From: Flavobacterium sp. JAS
GTDB taxonomy: Bacteria > Bacteroidota > Bacteroidia > Flavobacteriales > Flavobacteriaceae
Length of the DNA: 64,000 bases
Direction: 5' to 3'
Assembly (NCBI RefSeq): GCF_020991455.1
Contig: NZ_JAJMOX010000004.1
Coordinates: forward strand, 124,001 to 188,000
In this document: positions 50,498-59,258 of the stretch, one piece after another
Position numbering within the stretch: position 1 is the stretch's first letter
How the letters are laid out: every line of letters starts with the position of its first letter
Position numbers and translations under genes: made by a program
Notes under the pieces: generated by a model
Seen by the model: only the letters and a program-made list of their open reading frames with translations
Databases searched by the model: none
What the model was told of the DNA's origin: nothing

Positions 50498-51517
50498 ATG
50501 GAAATTCAAAAAGAAGAGATTTTTTTTAGCATAATTGTGCCGGTCTATAATGTTGAGGTTTATTTACCGCAGTGTTTAGAAAGTATTTTATGTCAGAGCT
50601 TTTCTAATTTTGAACTTATTTTAGTTAACGACGGATCAACAGATTCTTCGTTGGAAATTTGCAAACAATACCAGAAAAATTTTCATCAAATAAAATTGAT
50701 TGATAAAAAAAATGGAGGCCTATCTGATGCCAGAAATAAAGGATTACTGGCGGCAAAAGGTGACTACATTATTTTTACGGATAGCGATGATTATTGGATA
50801 GGAAATCAAGTTTTAGAGGATTTGAATGATTTAATAAAAGAAACAAATCCAGATGTGATTATACATGAAGAGAGTCGTTTTTTTTCAGAAAATGATGTGA
50901 CTTGCAAATACAATCAAAAATTTATAAAAACGAAAAGCGGGAAATTTGAAGACGAAATCATAAATCTGGTTTATTATGATTTGTATGTTGCTTCTGCCTG
51001 GGATAAAGTGATTAAAAGATCTATTTTGATCGATAATCAATTGTTTTTTCCTGTTGGAAGAAAATCGGAAGATATTGAATGGTGCGGAAAATTAATGCAT
51101 TATTTAAAGACGTTTAGTATTTATTCAAAATCATTTTATACCTACCGCCAAGTGCGTAAAGGTTCTATAACAACGACGGTAAGCGCGAAACATATAGAGG
51201 ATGTTTACACAATGGTAAAAAACGGTTTAAATTCGGAAGAGACAGAATCTCAAATAATAAACAAAGCGATAGAAAATTATTGGGCATGTAATTATGTCGT
51301 AATTTTAAAAGATTTTTATGTTTTGTCTTCTAAAACGCAAAAACAAATTTGGAATGACTTAGTTTCCTGGAAATACCTTCTTCAAAATGGCAGAAACATA
51401 AAGGTTAATAAAGTCATGAAATTTTATTCATTTCTGTCTTTCAAAGCTGTGATTTTCTTTTTGAATGGATATAGATTAAAAACAATTTTGTTTAAAAAAT
51501 ACAGAACATTAAAATAA
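50498..51517 (+). CDS. Family 2 glycosyltransferase
   Basis: 339 aa. GT-A fold: FSIIVPVYNVEVYLPQCLES (11-30), LVNDGSTDSS, GLSDARNKGLLAAKGDYIIF and the metal-binding TDSDD (about 94-98). The C-terminal ~130 residues are hydrophobic-patched. It probably adds one sugar of the repeat unit; donor and acceptor are unknown. Cotranscribed with the flippase gene by spacing (10 bp). Confidence 0.93.
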   Translation: MEIQKEEIFFSIIVPVYNVEVYLPQCLESILCQSFSNFELILVNDGSTDSSLEICKQYQKNFHQIKLIDKKNGGLSDARNKGLLAAKGDYIIFTDSDDYWIGNQVLEDLNDLIKETNPDVIIHEESRFFSENDVTCKYNQKFIKTKSGKFEDEIINLVYYDLYVASAWDKVIKRSILIDNQLFFPVGRKSEDIEWCGKLMHYLKTFSIYSKSFYTYRQVRKGSITTTVSAKHIEDVYTMVKNGLNSEETESQIINKAIENYWACNYVVILKDFYVLSSKTQKQIWNDLVSWKYLLQNGRNIKVNKVMKFYSFLSFKAVIFFLNGYRLKTILFKKYRTLK

Positions 51518-51533
51518 CGTATAGGGTTTTATT

Positions 51534-52598
51534 ATGCAGATTTTAATCAAAAAAAGTACCATGGCATTTTTACTTATTGCCTCAGCTAATTTAGTTGTGG
51601 CATTTTTTGCTTTTTTTGTTTTGCCTCCAAAATTTTTCTATGATACGGCTATAATTATCTATGACAAGTATAATGAAATTGGCTATTTTGGAAGTTATCC
51701 GCTAACTATTTTGTTTTATAAAATTATAGGTTTTCGGTATCTTCCTTTTCCAATAATAGCGCTTATACAGTTTCCGGTTTTAATGTATATTTTGTATAAA
51801 ATTGGAATTCCGAATAATTTCGAAAAAGTAAATATTAAAAATCTTTTAGTGTATTTGGGTATTTTTATGATTGCGATTTTCATATCGATGCCATCAAAAG
51901 AATTTATTACTTATTTATTTATCGCATTAATTGTTTTTGTTTGCATAAATAAGCGATTATCGCTTCAAAAAACGATTATGGTAATTACTATTCTTTTAAT
52001 TGTTTTTGGCGTCTTATATCGTCCTTATTTTGCACTGATACCTGTTGTTGGCGGCGGTATGTATCTGGTGAGTTTTATTAATTTTAAAAATAAAACAATA
52101 ACAACTATTTTCTATGGTTTGCTTGTTGTTGTTTTTTTGTCCTTAAGTTACGGCATTTTAAAAGGAAAGTATTTTTCTGAAATAAGCAGGGAAGCTGTAA
52201 ACAGTACCCGATTAGTTTCAACAGATGCCAACTCAATGATTACATCACCTGTAAAAACAGATACCTGGTACGGAGAGATCATCGGTATTTTTTATGGGTT
52301 TTTTACAGTCAATATTCCGTTAAATGGTTTAAAACATATACTTTCGCCTCAAATTATAGTTTTTGTAATTTGGCAGCTTTTGTTGTTTTATATATTGTTA
52401 GTTCGTTTTTCAAAATGTTTAAAAGAAAGAAAAAAATATAGTTATGAACTTTTAATCATGTTCATTTTGTTTTCCTTTTTTATTCTTCAAGGCGTTTTTG
52501 AACCCGATTTAGGCTCTTCAATTCGACATAAAATAGGCATTTTTCCTTTAATCTATTTTGCATTATACTATGAACATTTCCGAAAAGAACTTCAATAA
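51534..52598 (+). CDS. Polytopic membrane protein of the polysaccharide locus
   Basis: 354 aa, about nine hydrophobic segments, with no strong motif. The N-terminal AFLLIASANLVVAFFAFFVL and FFYDTAIIIYDKYNEIGYFG followed by YRPYFALIPVVGGGMYLVSF resemble EpsG/Wzy-type polymerase-like proteins. The ligase-like gene that follows overlaps its end by 29 bp. Position between a glycosyltransferase and the ligase-like gene is consistent with a polymerase, but this is an inference. Confidence 0.72.
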   Translation: MQILIKKSTMAFLLIASANLVVAFFAFFVLPPKFFYDTAIIIYDKYNEIGYFGSYPLTILFYKIIGFRYLPFPIIALIQFPVLMYILYKIGIPNNFEKVNIKNLLVYLGIFMIAIFISMPSKEFITYLFIALIVFVCINKRLSLQKTIMVITILLIVFGVLYRPYFALIPVVGGGMYLVSFINFKNKTITTIFYGLLVVVFLSLSYGILKGKYFSEISREAVNSTRLVSTDANSMITSPVKTDTWYGEIIGIFYGFFTVNIPLNGLKHILSPQIIVFVIWQLLLFYILLVRFSKCLKERKKYSYELLIMFILFSFFILQGVFEPDLGSSIRHKIGIFPLIYFALYYEHFRKELQ

Positions 52599-53865
52599 AA
52601 TCTTTCATGTTTTTTTATGTTTGATTGCAACGGCCATGATTTTCAGGAAACCATGTTCATTACTAATCATTGTGTTTGCGGTTTTTAATTTGATTTTCTT
52701 TAAAAAATTAAAATACACCAAAACATCATTGTTGTTAATGGCATGTATTGCTTCACCGGTTTTGTTAGAGTTATTGCTTTTCTGGAACAATGATTCTTTT
52801 GTAAAAGGTTTGAAAGCGATCGAAAAAAGTACTTCTTTAGTAATTTTTCCATTGTTTATTATAGGTAATTATCAACGGGTTAATTTTCTGAAATTAATTC
52901 AGACTTATGTGGTTCTAACTACTTTAATCTTGTTGTTTTTCTTCATAAGATTTAATGTTGTTTATCCTGAGTTGATGCATAAATATCTAAATGGAATTCA
53001 TTTATGGGAAATGGGCTATCAATTTGCAAATAGCCTAGGGATTCATGCACCGGCTTTGAATATGCATTTGGCTTTTGTTTCCGTTTGTGCATTGTATTTT
53101 GTTTTTGAAAGCTTTAAGAATCATGAAAATGTAAAATTCAAAATCTTTCGTTTTATCATTTTTTTACTTTCGTTTTTCTTTGTCCTTTTTGTAAACACCA
53201 GAATGGCGCTGATTAATGCGTTGATTGGATTTTTCTTGGTTTTCTTTTTTGAAATCAAATCAAAATTCAATCTAAAAAAGATTGTTTTAGCAGCTCTTAC
53301 AATCGTTGTTTTATTAGGTGGAATTCTGTTTTTCTTTGTTCAAAAAGATCCTTACATGAAAGAAAAATATTCAACGGTAAGTTTTGCCTATATGGATAAA
53401 ATAGGAAAATTAGACGAGATTGATCATCCTGAAGTCAAGGTTTTCAATTCGTTGGTAACACGAGTTTCGATCTGGAAATCGGCATGGGAATTGTCTGTAA
53501 AAAATCTTCCTTTTGGAGTTGGAGCTTCAGATGGAAAGCCAGAATTGAATAAATATTATAAAGCAACTAATCAGCATTTTTTGGCTAAATATGAATTTCC
53601 AACGCACAATCAGTTTCTGGATTTTTTATTAAAGTTTGGAATTTTAGGACCATTAGTGGTGATACTTTATATTTTTACGATTGGATATTTGGGATACGAT
53701 TTAAAAAACGCCATTATACTTTCGTTTTTTATAATCTTTTTCACTTCAAATTTAATCGATGATTTTTTACTCCGTTTTGATGGAATTGCTTTTAGTGGAT
53801 TTTGGTTTTCCGTTTTCGGAAGTTATTGGTTACAACAAAAATTATTGATTGTAAATCGCCAATAA
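52570..53865 (+). CDS. O-antigen ligase (WaaL/Wzy_C) family protein
   Basis: 431 aa from ATG 52570, inside the end of the preceding gene; an in-frame ATG at 52558 is possible. About ten transmembrane helices. Wzy_C-like marks: FFVLFVNTRMALINALIGFF, SLVTRVSIWKSAWELSVKNL, PFGVGASDGK and FPTHNQFLDFLLKFGILGPL (THNQ... in the large periplasmic loop). It would polymerise or ligate glycan to an acceptor. Its 3' end overlaps the convergent GT4 gene by 24 bp. Confidence 0.88.
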   Translation: MNISEKNFNKIFHVFLCLIATAMIFRKPCSLLIIVFAVFNLIFFKKLKYTKTSLLLMACIASPVLLELLLFWNNDSFVKGLKAIEKSTSLVIFPLFIIGNYQRVNFLKLIQTYVVLTTLILLFFFIRFNVVYPELMHKYLNGIHLWEMGYQFANSLGIHAPALNMHLAFVSVCALYFVFESFKNHENVKFKIFRFIIFLLSFFFVLFVNTRMALINALIGFFLVFFFEIKSKFNLKKIVLAALTIVVLLGGILFFFVQKDPYMKEKYSTVSFAYMDKIGKLDEIDHPEVKVFNSLVTRVSIWKSAWELSVKNLPFGVGASDGKPELNKYYKATNQHFLAKYEFPTHNQFLDFLLKFGILGPLVVILYIFTIGYLGYDLKNAIILSFFIIFFTSNLIDDFLLRFDGIAFSGFWFSVFGSYWLQQKLLIVNRQ

Positions 53866-54918
53866 TTCTTTGAAGTTTTTGTCTTTGTCAAATAAATCAT
53901 TACATCTCACAAAAGCATTTTCTCCAAAAAGAGCCCTTGTAACCGGATCCTTTAGAATCTCAAAATAGTGATCCAATTCACTGATTTCATTAAATAAAAA
54001 ACCGGTTTTATTATGCAAAACAGCATCTTTGTTACCAATAATGTTGGTTGCAATTACAGGTTTTTGTAATGCCATTGCTTCTAAAACAGCAATTGGCAAA
54101 CCTTCCCAAAGCGATATTTGCATATAAATATCAATGTTATTCAACTCTTTGAGTACCGTTTTCCGATCTAGAATCCAACCCGTAATTCTTATATTTGGTG
54201 CTGTAATTAATGACTTTAATTCGCCATCGCCAATCCAGACAAAATTAAAATCGGGAAAATTTAGAGCAATTTGATTCAGAAATTGTGGATTCTTTTGAAA
54301 TGTAATTCTTCCCATTACACCAATCGTTAATTTCTTGTTTTTGTATGGAGCAAATTGTTTCTGTATAGCAGTTAAATCAATACCGTTTCGGACTAATTTT
54401 GAAGTTCCGATTTTTTTCGAAATTTCATATTCGGTATCACCGCAAGCGACAATTGTTCCACCAAAAAAGTGTTGGCTTTTTTTTTCAATACTCCAGTAGA
54501 GCTTTCTCGCTGATTTTGAAATATCTGTTCTTAGAAAAGAATAGCCGTGCGGAGTATAGAAGAGTTTCTTTTTTTTGAATAATAAAAAATAAGCAATTCG
54601 ACCTAAAACCCCAGCTTTTGAAGAATGAAGATGAATAACATCCGGGTTTATTCTTTTAAGTTCTTTGGTTAATTCATAAATCGATTTCAAATCCTGAATT
54701 GGAGAAAATTCCCGAACCATATTAACTTGGACCAGGTTGACTCCATTTGAAAACTCAGATTTTATTTTTTGAGGATCAATTTCTTTTCTATTGCCACTGT
54801 ATAGAATAGTTGTCTCAGTGTTTTTATTTATTTCATCATCTCCAAAGAAAGTTGATAAATCTCTAAAATAGGTATAAACTCCGCCACCAAGAGCTTCAAT
54901 GATGTGTACAACTTTCAA
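53842..54918 (-). CDS. Family 4 glycosyltransferase
   Basis: 358 aa from a TTG at 54918 (LKVVHIIEALGGGVYTYFRD), the usual GT4 start; a longer TTG start at 54993 adds 25 hydrophobic residues. GT-B fold: PDVIHLHSSKAGVLGRIAYF, VRNGIDLTAIQKQF, KLTIGVMGRITFQKNPQFLN, and the C-terminal SLWEGLPIAVLEAMALQKPV with the E(x7)E donor motif. It runs against the surrounding genes and overlaps the ligase-like gene tail to tail by 24 bp. A convergent arrangement inside the locus is unusual. Confidence 0.9.
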   Translation of the reverse strand: MKVVHIIEALGGGVYTYFRDLSTFFGDDEINKNTETTILYSGNRKEIDPQKIKSEFSNGVNLVQVNMVREFSPIQDLKSIYELTKELKRINPDVIHLHSSKAGVLGRIAYFLLFKKKKLFYTPHGYSFLRTDISKSARKLYWSIEKKSQHFFGGTIVACGDTEYEISKKIGTSKLVRNGIDLTAIQKQFAPYKNKKLTIGVMGRITFQKNPQFLNQIALNFPDFNFVWIGDGELKSLITAPNIRITGWILDRKTVLKELNNIDIYMQISLWEGLPIAVLEAMALQKPVIATNIIGNKDAVLHNKTGFLFNEISELDHYFEILKDPVTRALFGENAFVRCNDLFDKDKNFKELLAIYNQ

Positions 54919-55034
54919 AACAGGGGATTTAATTGGAAGTAAAAATAGATAAATAAGGTTAATTATAATCTGAAAACCGAAAACTTCTTTCAATATATGA
55001 GTTCAGGTGTAATTTAAAAGGCCAGATATTTTAT

Positions 55035-55042
55035 TACATTTG
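55035..55042 (+). promoter_or_regulatory. -7 element of the SDR/GT2 unit
   Basis: TACATTTG, 61 bp before ATG 55103, in the divergent gap with the GT4 gene. Confidence 0.5.
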
Positions 55043-55102
55043 TAGCTGTTTGTGGGGTTTTTAATTGAAAACAAAACCCAAAAATGTTCAATAAAACCAA
55101 TT

Positions 55103-56086
55103 ATGAAAAGAATACTTATTACCGGTGCAGCAGGATTTTTAGGATCACATTTGTGTGACAGATTCATTAAAGAAGGCTATTTTGTGATTGGAATGGATAA
55201 TCTGATTACCGGAGATCTTAGAAATATTGAGCATTTATTCAAATTAGAAAATTTCGAATTCTACCATCATGACATTACAAAGTTTGTTCATGTTCCTGGT
55301 GAATTAGATTATATTTTACATTTTGCTTCGCCTGCAAGCCCTATAGATTATTTAAAAATTCCGATACAAACACTAAAAGTTGGTTCGTTAGGAACGCATA
55401 ATTTGTTAGGATTGGCGAGAGTTAAAAAAGCCAGAATTTTGATTGCTTCAACTTCTGAAGTTTACGGAGATCCATTAGTTCATCCTCAAACGGAAGAATA
55501 CTACGGAAACGTAAATACAATTGGACCTCGTGGTGTTTATGACGAAGCGAAACGTTTTCAGGAATCAATTACAATGGCGTATCATACATTTCATGGCGTA
55601 GAAACGAGAATCGTTCGTATTTTTAATACTTACGGCCCAAGAATGCGCTTAAACGATGGTCGCGTGATTCCGGCTTTTATAGGTCAGGCTTTACGTGGAG
55701 AAGATTTAACGATTTTTGGAGATGGAATGCAAACTCGTTCTTTCTGTTATGTAGACGATCAGGTCGAAGGTATTTTCAGATTATTACATTCAGATTATGT
55801 GTATCCGGTAAATATTGGAAATCCGGACGAAATCACGATTAAAGATTTTGCTGAAGAAATTATCAAACTAACAGGAACGAATCAGAAAGTAGTTTACCAT
55901 CCGTTGCCAATAAACGATCCTTTACAGCGTCAGCCGGACACTACAAAAGCAAAAGAACTATTAGGTTGGGAAGCAAAAGTAAATCGTGCCGAGGGAATGA
56001 AAATTACCTACGATTATTTTAAATCACTTTCTAAAGAAGAACTTTTAAAAGAAGAACACAAAGATTTTTCAAGTTACATAAAGTAA
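55103..56086 (+). CDS. UDP-glucuronate decarboxylase-like SDR (UDP-xylose synthase type)
   Basis: 327 aa from ATG 55103 ([20 protein letters not shown]). NAD-binding [10 protein letters not shown] at 7-16. [20 protein letters not shown] carries the catalytic YxxxK, and [20 protein letters not shown] the Ser/Thr region. [20 protein letters not shown] and [17 protein letters not shown] are typical of UXS proteins. It should convert UDP-glucuronate to UDP-xylose, a sugar for the locus. A longer upstream frame starts inside the leader. Confidence 0.92.
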   Translation: MKRILITGAAGFLGSHLCDRFIKEGYFVIGMDNLITGDLRNIEHLFKLENFEFYHHDITKFVHVPGELDYILHFASPASPIDYLKIPIQTLKVGSLGTHNLLGLARVKKARILIASTSEVYGDPLVHPQTEEYYGNVNTIGPRGVYDEAKRFQESITMAYHTFHGVETRIVRIFNTYGPRMRLNDGRVIPAFIGQALRGEDLTIFGDGMQTRSFCYVDDQVEGIFRLLHSDYVYPVNIGNPDEITIKDFAEEIIKLTGTNQKVVYHPLPINDPLQRQPDTTKAKELLGWEAKVNRAEGMKITYDYFKSLSKEELLKEEHKDFSSYIK

Positions 56087-56118
56087 TAAAGTTTAAATCC
56101 TGAAGACATAACCATCTA

Positions 56119-56886
56119 ATGAGCGAATTAGTATCTATTATAATCCCAACATATAATACTGAAAAGTTCATTGGGTTGACTTTACAATCAGTTCAAAATC
56201 AAAGTTATAAAAATTGGGAAATAATTTTGGTTGATGATGCATCTACGGATAAAACTGTAGAAATCATAAACAGTTTTGCTGGAAAAGACTATCGGATAAA
56301 ACTCTTTCAATTAGCCAAAAATTCCGGAAACGGAGTCGCCCGAAATGTAGCTTTAGAAAAAGCAACCGGAAAATATATAGCTTATTTAGATGCCGATGAT
56401 TTATGGTTTCCGTCGAAATTAGAAAAACAGATTCAGTTTTTAAAAGCAAACAATTTACCTTTTACGTTTAGTTTTTATGATTGTATAGATGAAGAAGGAA
56501 ACAATTTAAATAGGAGAGTTGAGGCACCATTAGAATTAACTTATGATCAATTGTTTTTTTGCAATTACGTTGGCAATTTAACCGCGATTTACGATGCTGA
56601 TTATTTTGGAAAAATTGTAATTGAAGCCACTCAAAAAAGACAAGATTGGCGATTGTGGCTTACTATTTTAAAACAAATTCAATTTACCAAACCAGTTCCA
56701 GAGCCTTTGGCATTTTATAGAATAAGAAAAGATTCTATTTCATCTTCTAAATTCAAATTGATAAAACACAACTTTGGAGTCTATAGAAATTTTCACGGAT
56801 TTAATTTTGTGTTTTCTGTTTTATTGATGATCCGATTTTTATTCACACAATTGATTATAAAACCTCGATATATTAAGAAGATTTAG
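56119..56886 (+). CDS. Family 2 glycosyltransferase
   Basis: 255 aa. SIIIPTYNTEKFIGLTLQSV, LVDDASTDKTVEI, NGVARNVALEKATGKYIAYL and DADDLWFPSKLEKQI (metal-binding DADD) fit GT2. The substrate is unknown. It is 32 bp after the SDR gene, so co-transcribed. Immediately downstream lies the array of palindromes at 56888-57235. Confidence 0.92.
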   Translation: MSELVSIIIPTYNTEKFIGLTLQSVQNQSYKNWEIILVDDASTDKTVEIINSFAGKDYRIKLFQLAKNSGNGVARNVALEKATGKYIAYLDADDLWFPSKLEKQIQFLKANNLPFTFSFYDCIDEEGNNLNRRVEAPLELTYDQLFFCNYVGNLTAIYDADYFGKIVIEATQKRQDWRLWLTILKQIQFTKPVPEPLAFYRIRKDSISSSKFKLIKHNFGVYRNFHGFNFVFSVLLMIRFLFTQLIIKPRYIKKI

Positions 56887-56887
56887 C

Positions 56888-57235
56888 ATTCTTCAAGGTC
56901 GTAAAATGCGACCTTGAAGAATCTCGTTCAAGATTGGAGGTCACAATTTGTGACCTCCAATTTTCAAATTATGATTTATTCAGTTCAAACGAAATATCTT
57001 CCTGAAAACTTGATGTCGCAATTTGCGACTTCAAGTTTAGAATTTTAATTCTCTAAGGTCACAAATTGTGATCTTAAAAAATCCTCGTCAGAATTGGAGG
57101 TCGCAAATTGCGACCTCCAATCTTCAAAATCTGATGTTTAAGTTTAAAAATGAAACCTTCTACAAACTTGAGGTCACAATTTGTGACTTCAAGTTTGTAA
57201 TTTATCTTTAAGGTCACAAATTGTGACCTTAAAGA
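56888..57235. repeat. Array of seven palindromes sharing the core GGTCRCAAWTTGYGACC
   Basis: Palindromes at 56888-56922, 56933-56961, 57006-57038, 57054-57076, 57093-57121, 57161-57199 and 57205-57235. Arms vary in the outer bases (TTCAAGGTC, TTGGAGGTC, CTTGAGGTC, TTTAAGGTC) and the inner pair is either GCAA/TTGC or ACAA/TTGT. Spacing is irregular (39-73 bp between starts). No gene is in this stretch. An eighth, near-identical palindrome (57540-57576) lies inside the ORF6N gene. Confidence 0.92.
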
Positions 57236-57240
57236 ATTTC

Positions 57241-57771
57241 TTATTTTTTATACCCAATTTTTACTCTTTCGCTTTCGTTTTCTTTTTTCTCGGTTAGTTC
57301 ATCTAAATAAGAAAAAACCAATTCAATATTTTTATCATGATTCTCCAATTTCTTTTGAATTTGAAGAATATCAACTTTAATTTCTGTTGTATCCAGAAGC
57401 ATTTGTCTCACTTTTGTAAAAATGCGTATAATTTGAATATTAGTTTGAATTGCTTTGTCACTTTTTAATACACTTGAAAGCATTAGAATGCCATGTTCAG
57501 TAAATGCAAATGGTAGATATTTTAAGTTTGATCCTCTTCAATTCTTCAAGGTCGCAATTTGCGACCTTGAAGAATTATATTCATTTTCAGTAAGTTGAAA
57601 CATAAAATCTTCGGGAAATCTAGATAAATTTCTTTTTACCTGCTCATTTAATCTTTTAGTTTCAACTTCATAAAGTGAAGCTAAATCGCTATCAAGCATT
57701 ACTTTTTGATTACGGATAAAGTATATTTTGTTTGAAATTGTTTCTTCTGAGAGTAAAGATTGATCGTCCAT
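57241..57771 (-). pseudogene. ORF6N domain gene interrupted by an in-frame TGA
   Basis: The first part (to 57538) reads IRNQKVMLDSDLASLYEVET, KRLNEQVKRNLSRFPEDFMF then SRSQIATLKN and stops at TGA (57538-57540). The frame continues unbroken through RGSNLKYLPFAFTEHGILML and QTNIQIIRIFTKVRQMLLDT to the end at 57241. This matches one ORF6N/KilA-like DNA-binding protein of about 175 aa split by a stop, where the family has a Trp or Gly-type residue. The palindrome 57540-57576 covers the SSRSQIATLKN codons. It is broken, or, less likely, read through. Confidence 0.85.
57540..57576. repeat. Perfect 37-bp palindrome inside the ORF6N gene
   Basis: 18-bp arms AATTCTTCAAGGTCGCAA and complement around one central base. 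It abuts the TGA that breaks the gene, and matches the outer sequence of the array member at 56888-56922. Confidence 0.95.
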
Positions 57772-57813
57772 GAGTTTTTAATCAGTAAAAACAAATGTAA
57801 GATTTTATTTATA

Positions 57814-59124
57814 TTATAAGAAAGATTTAAATTGCTTTAATTTTCCTCGATTGGTTCTTTCCAGAACATTTTTTCGGACAAAAGTAAAGTTTAAATGGGG
57901 TTCGAGATACAATGCAATAGCTTCTTTTATTTTCTGAATTTGATTTGAATTTAATTCATTTTCAGAAACATATTCAATTTCAAAAGAATCTAATTTTGTC
58001 TGTTTGATGATAAATTCTTTGACATTTCCATCATCTTCAATAATGCTTTTGGTTACATAGTAAAACGTTAATCCAGGTGATTTTTTCCCGCTTGGTAAAA
58101 TCGCAACATCATTCGTTCTTCCAATTAGTTTTTTTAGAATCGGTTTTTGAGGAGTACTTTTTTCATCTAAAATCCCAATGTCGCCAATATCATATCTTAT
58201 AAACGGATTTGCTTTATTAAAAAGAGAAGTAATCACAATCTTGCCCTCTTCCCCGTAAGGCAGAATATTATTATTTTCATCCAAAATTTCGACAAAAAGA
58301 GTTTCTGCATTCACTTGCCATTCGCCTTTGGTGTTTTCAAAAGCGATTAAATCAAGTTCTGAAGCTCCATATTCATTGATTATTGGAATTCCGAATTGGT
58401 TTTCCAAGAGTTTTTTATCCGATTCAAAAAGCATTTCCGAAGTAACAAAACAAGCTTTTAAAGTTGGGCAGATTTCTTTTAATACGATATTTCTTTTTTC
58501 TAAATACTTAGCAAATAAAACAATCGAACTCGTGTAACCATTGAGATAATCGAATTTTTTCGTTTTGAATTTTCGTAGAAATTTTTCCAAAACTTCATCA
58601 GATAAATCGAAAACCGGGAATCGAAAACGGCGACTCAAAAAATCTTTAAAACGCTCTTTATGATATCCAATAAAATCCATTGGAATACCGTAAAAACGGG
58701 CCTGATACGAATGATTAAAATCAATATCAAACCAGCCAAAACGCATAATATTGGATGCCCAGGTTAAGGCATGAGAATATTTGTCTTTGGCAAAAACAAA
58801 CGGAGTTCCGCTGGACCCTGAGGTTTTGTTGAGGTAAACGTTTTTTAATGTATAACCTTTTGAAAGTCTTTCGTTAAGTGGTTTTTGTAAATTTTGTTTG
58901 TTCAGAATCGGTAAATCTTCCCATTTCCAATCCGTTGTATTACCAACTAATTCCGGATAAAAAAAATTATTTTTTAAATGAAAATCGACAATTTCTTTCT
59001 TTTTATGCTGAAGAAAAATAGCATAATCTTCTTCGGATAAATTGACAATTTGATTCAATTCGGCTTTAGCTTTCTTTATCGGAAAACCATTTAATTGAAG
59101 CGAAATGTCAAAAAGTGAGATCAT
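57814..59124 (-). CDS. CapK/PaaK-like adenylate-forming protein
   Basis: 436 aa. The AMP-binding motif is YLNKTSGSSGTPFVFAKDKY (about 97-116), with NEYGASELDLIAFENTKGEW, IRYDIGDIGILD and a C-terminal GRTNDVAILPSGKKSPG (A8-type region). This matches the phenylacetate-CoA ligase-like CapK family often present in capsule loci. Its substrate and role here are unknown. It is convergent with the ORF6N remnant and closes the polysaccharide locus. Confidence 0.88.
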   Translation of the reverse strand: MISLFDISLQLNGFPIKKAKAELNQIVNLSEEDYAIFLQHKKKEIVDFHLKNNFFYPELVGNTTDWKWEDLPILNKQNLQKPLNERLSKGYTLKNVYLNKTSGSSGTPFVFAKDKYSHALTWASNIMRFGWFDIDFNHSYQARFYGIPMDFIGYHKERFKDFLSRRFRFPVFDLSDEVLEKFLRKFKTKKFDYLNGYTSSIVLFAKYLEKRNIVLKEICPTLKACFVTSEMLFESDKKLLENQFGIPIINEYGASELDLIAFENTKGEWQVNAETLFVEILDENNNILPYGEEGKIVITSLFNKANPFIRYDIGDIGILDEKSTPQKPILKKLIGRTNDVAILPSGKKSPGLTFYYVTKSIIEDDGNVKEFIIKQTKLDSFEIEYVSENELNSNQIQKIKEAIALYLEPHLNFTFVRKNVLERTNRGKLKQFKSFL

Positions 59125-59225
59125 CTGGAGACTAAATTTTCACCAAAAATAATATTATCCAAGTACTAACAGAGAAGAATCACGAACTTTTTAAGATTTA
59201 ATTATTTTTTACGTACAAAAGCAAT

Positions 59226-59233
59226 TATTTTTG
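59226..59233 (+). promoter_or_regulatory. -7 element of the purD promoter
   Basis: TATTTTTG, 25 bp before the ATG at 59259. Confidence 0.5.
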
Positions 59234-59258
59234 CACCACAACTAAATACAACTATAAC

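Noticed and set aside
56888..57235. CRISPR array
   Set aside because: Repeats are palindromic with varying arms, spacing is irregular (39-73 bp), spacers are not uniform and there are no cas genes.
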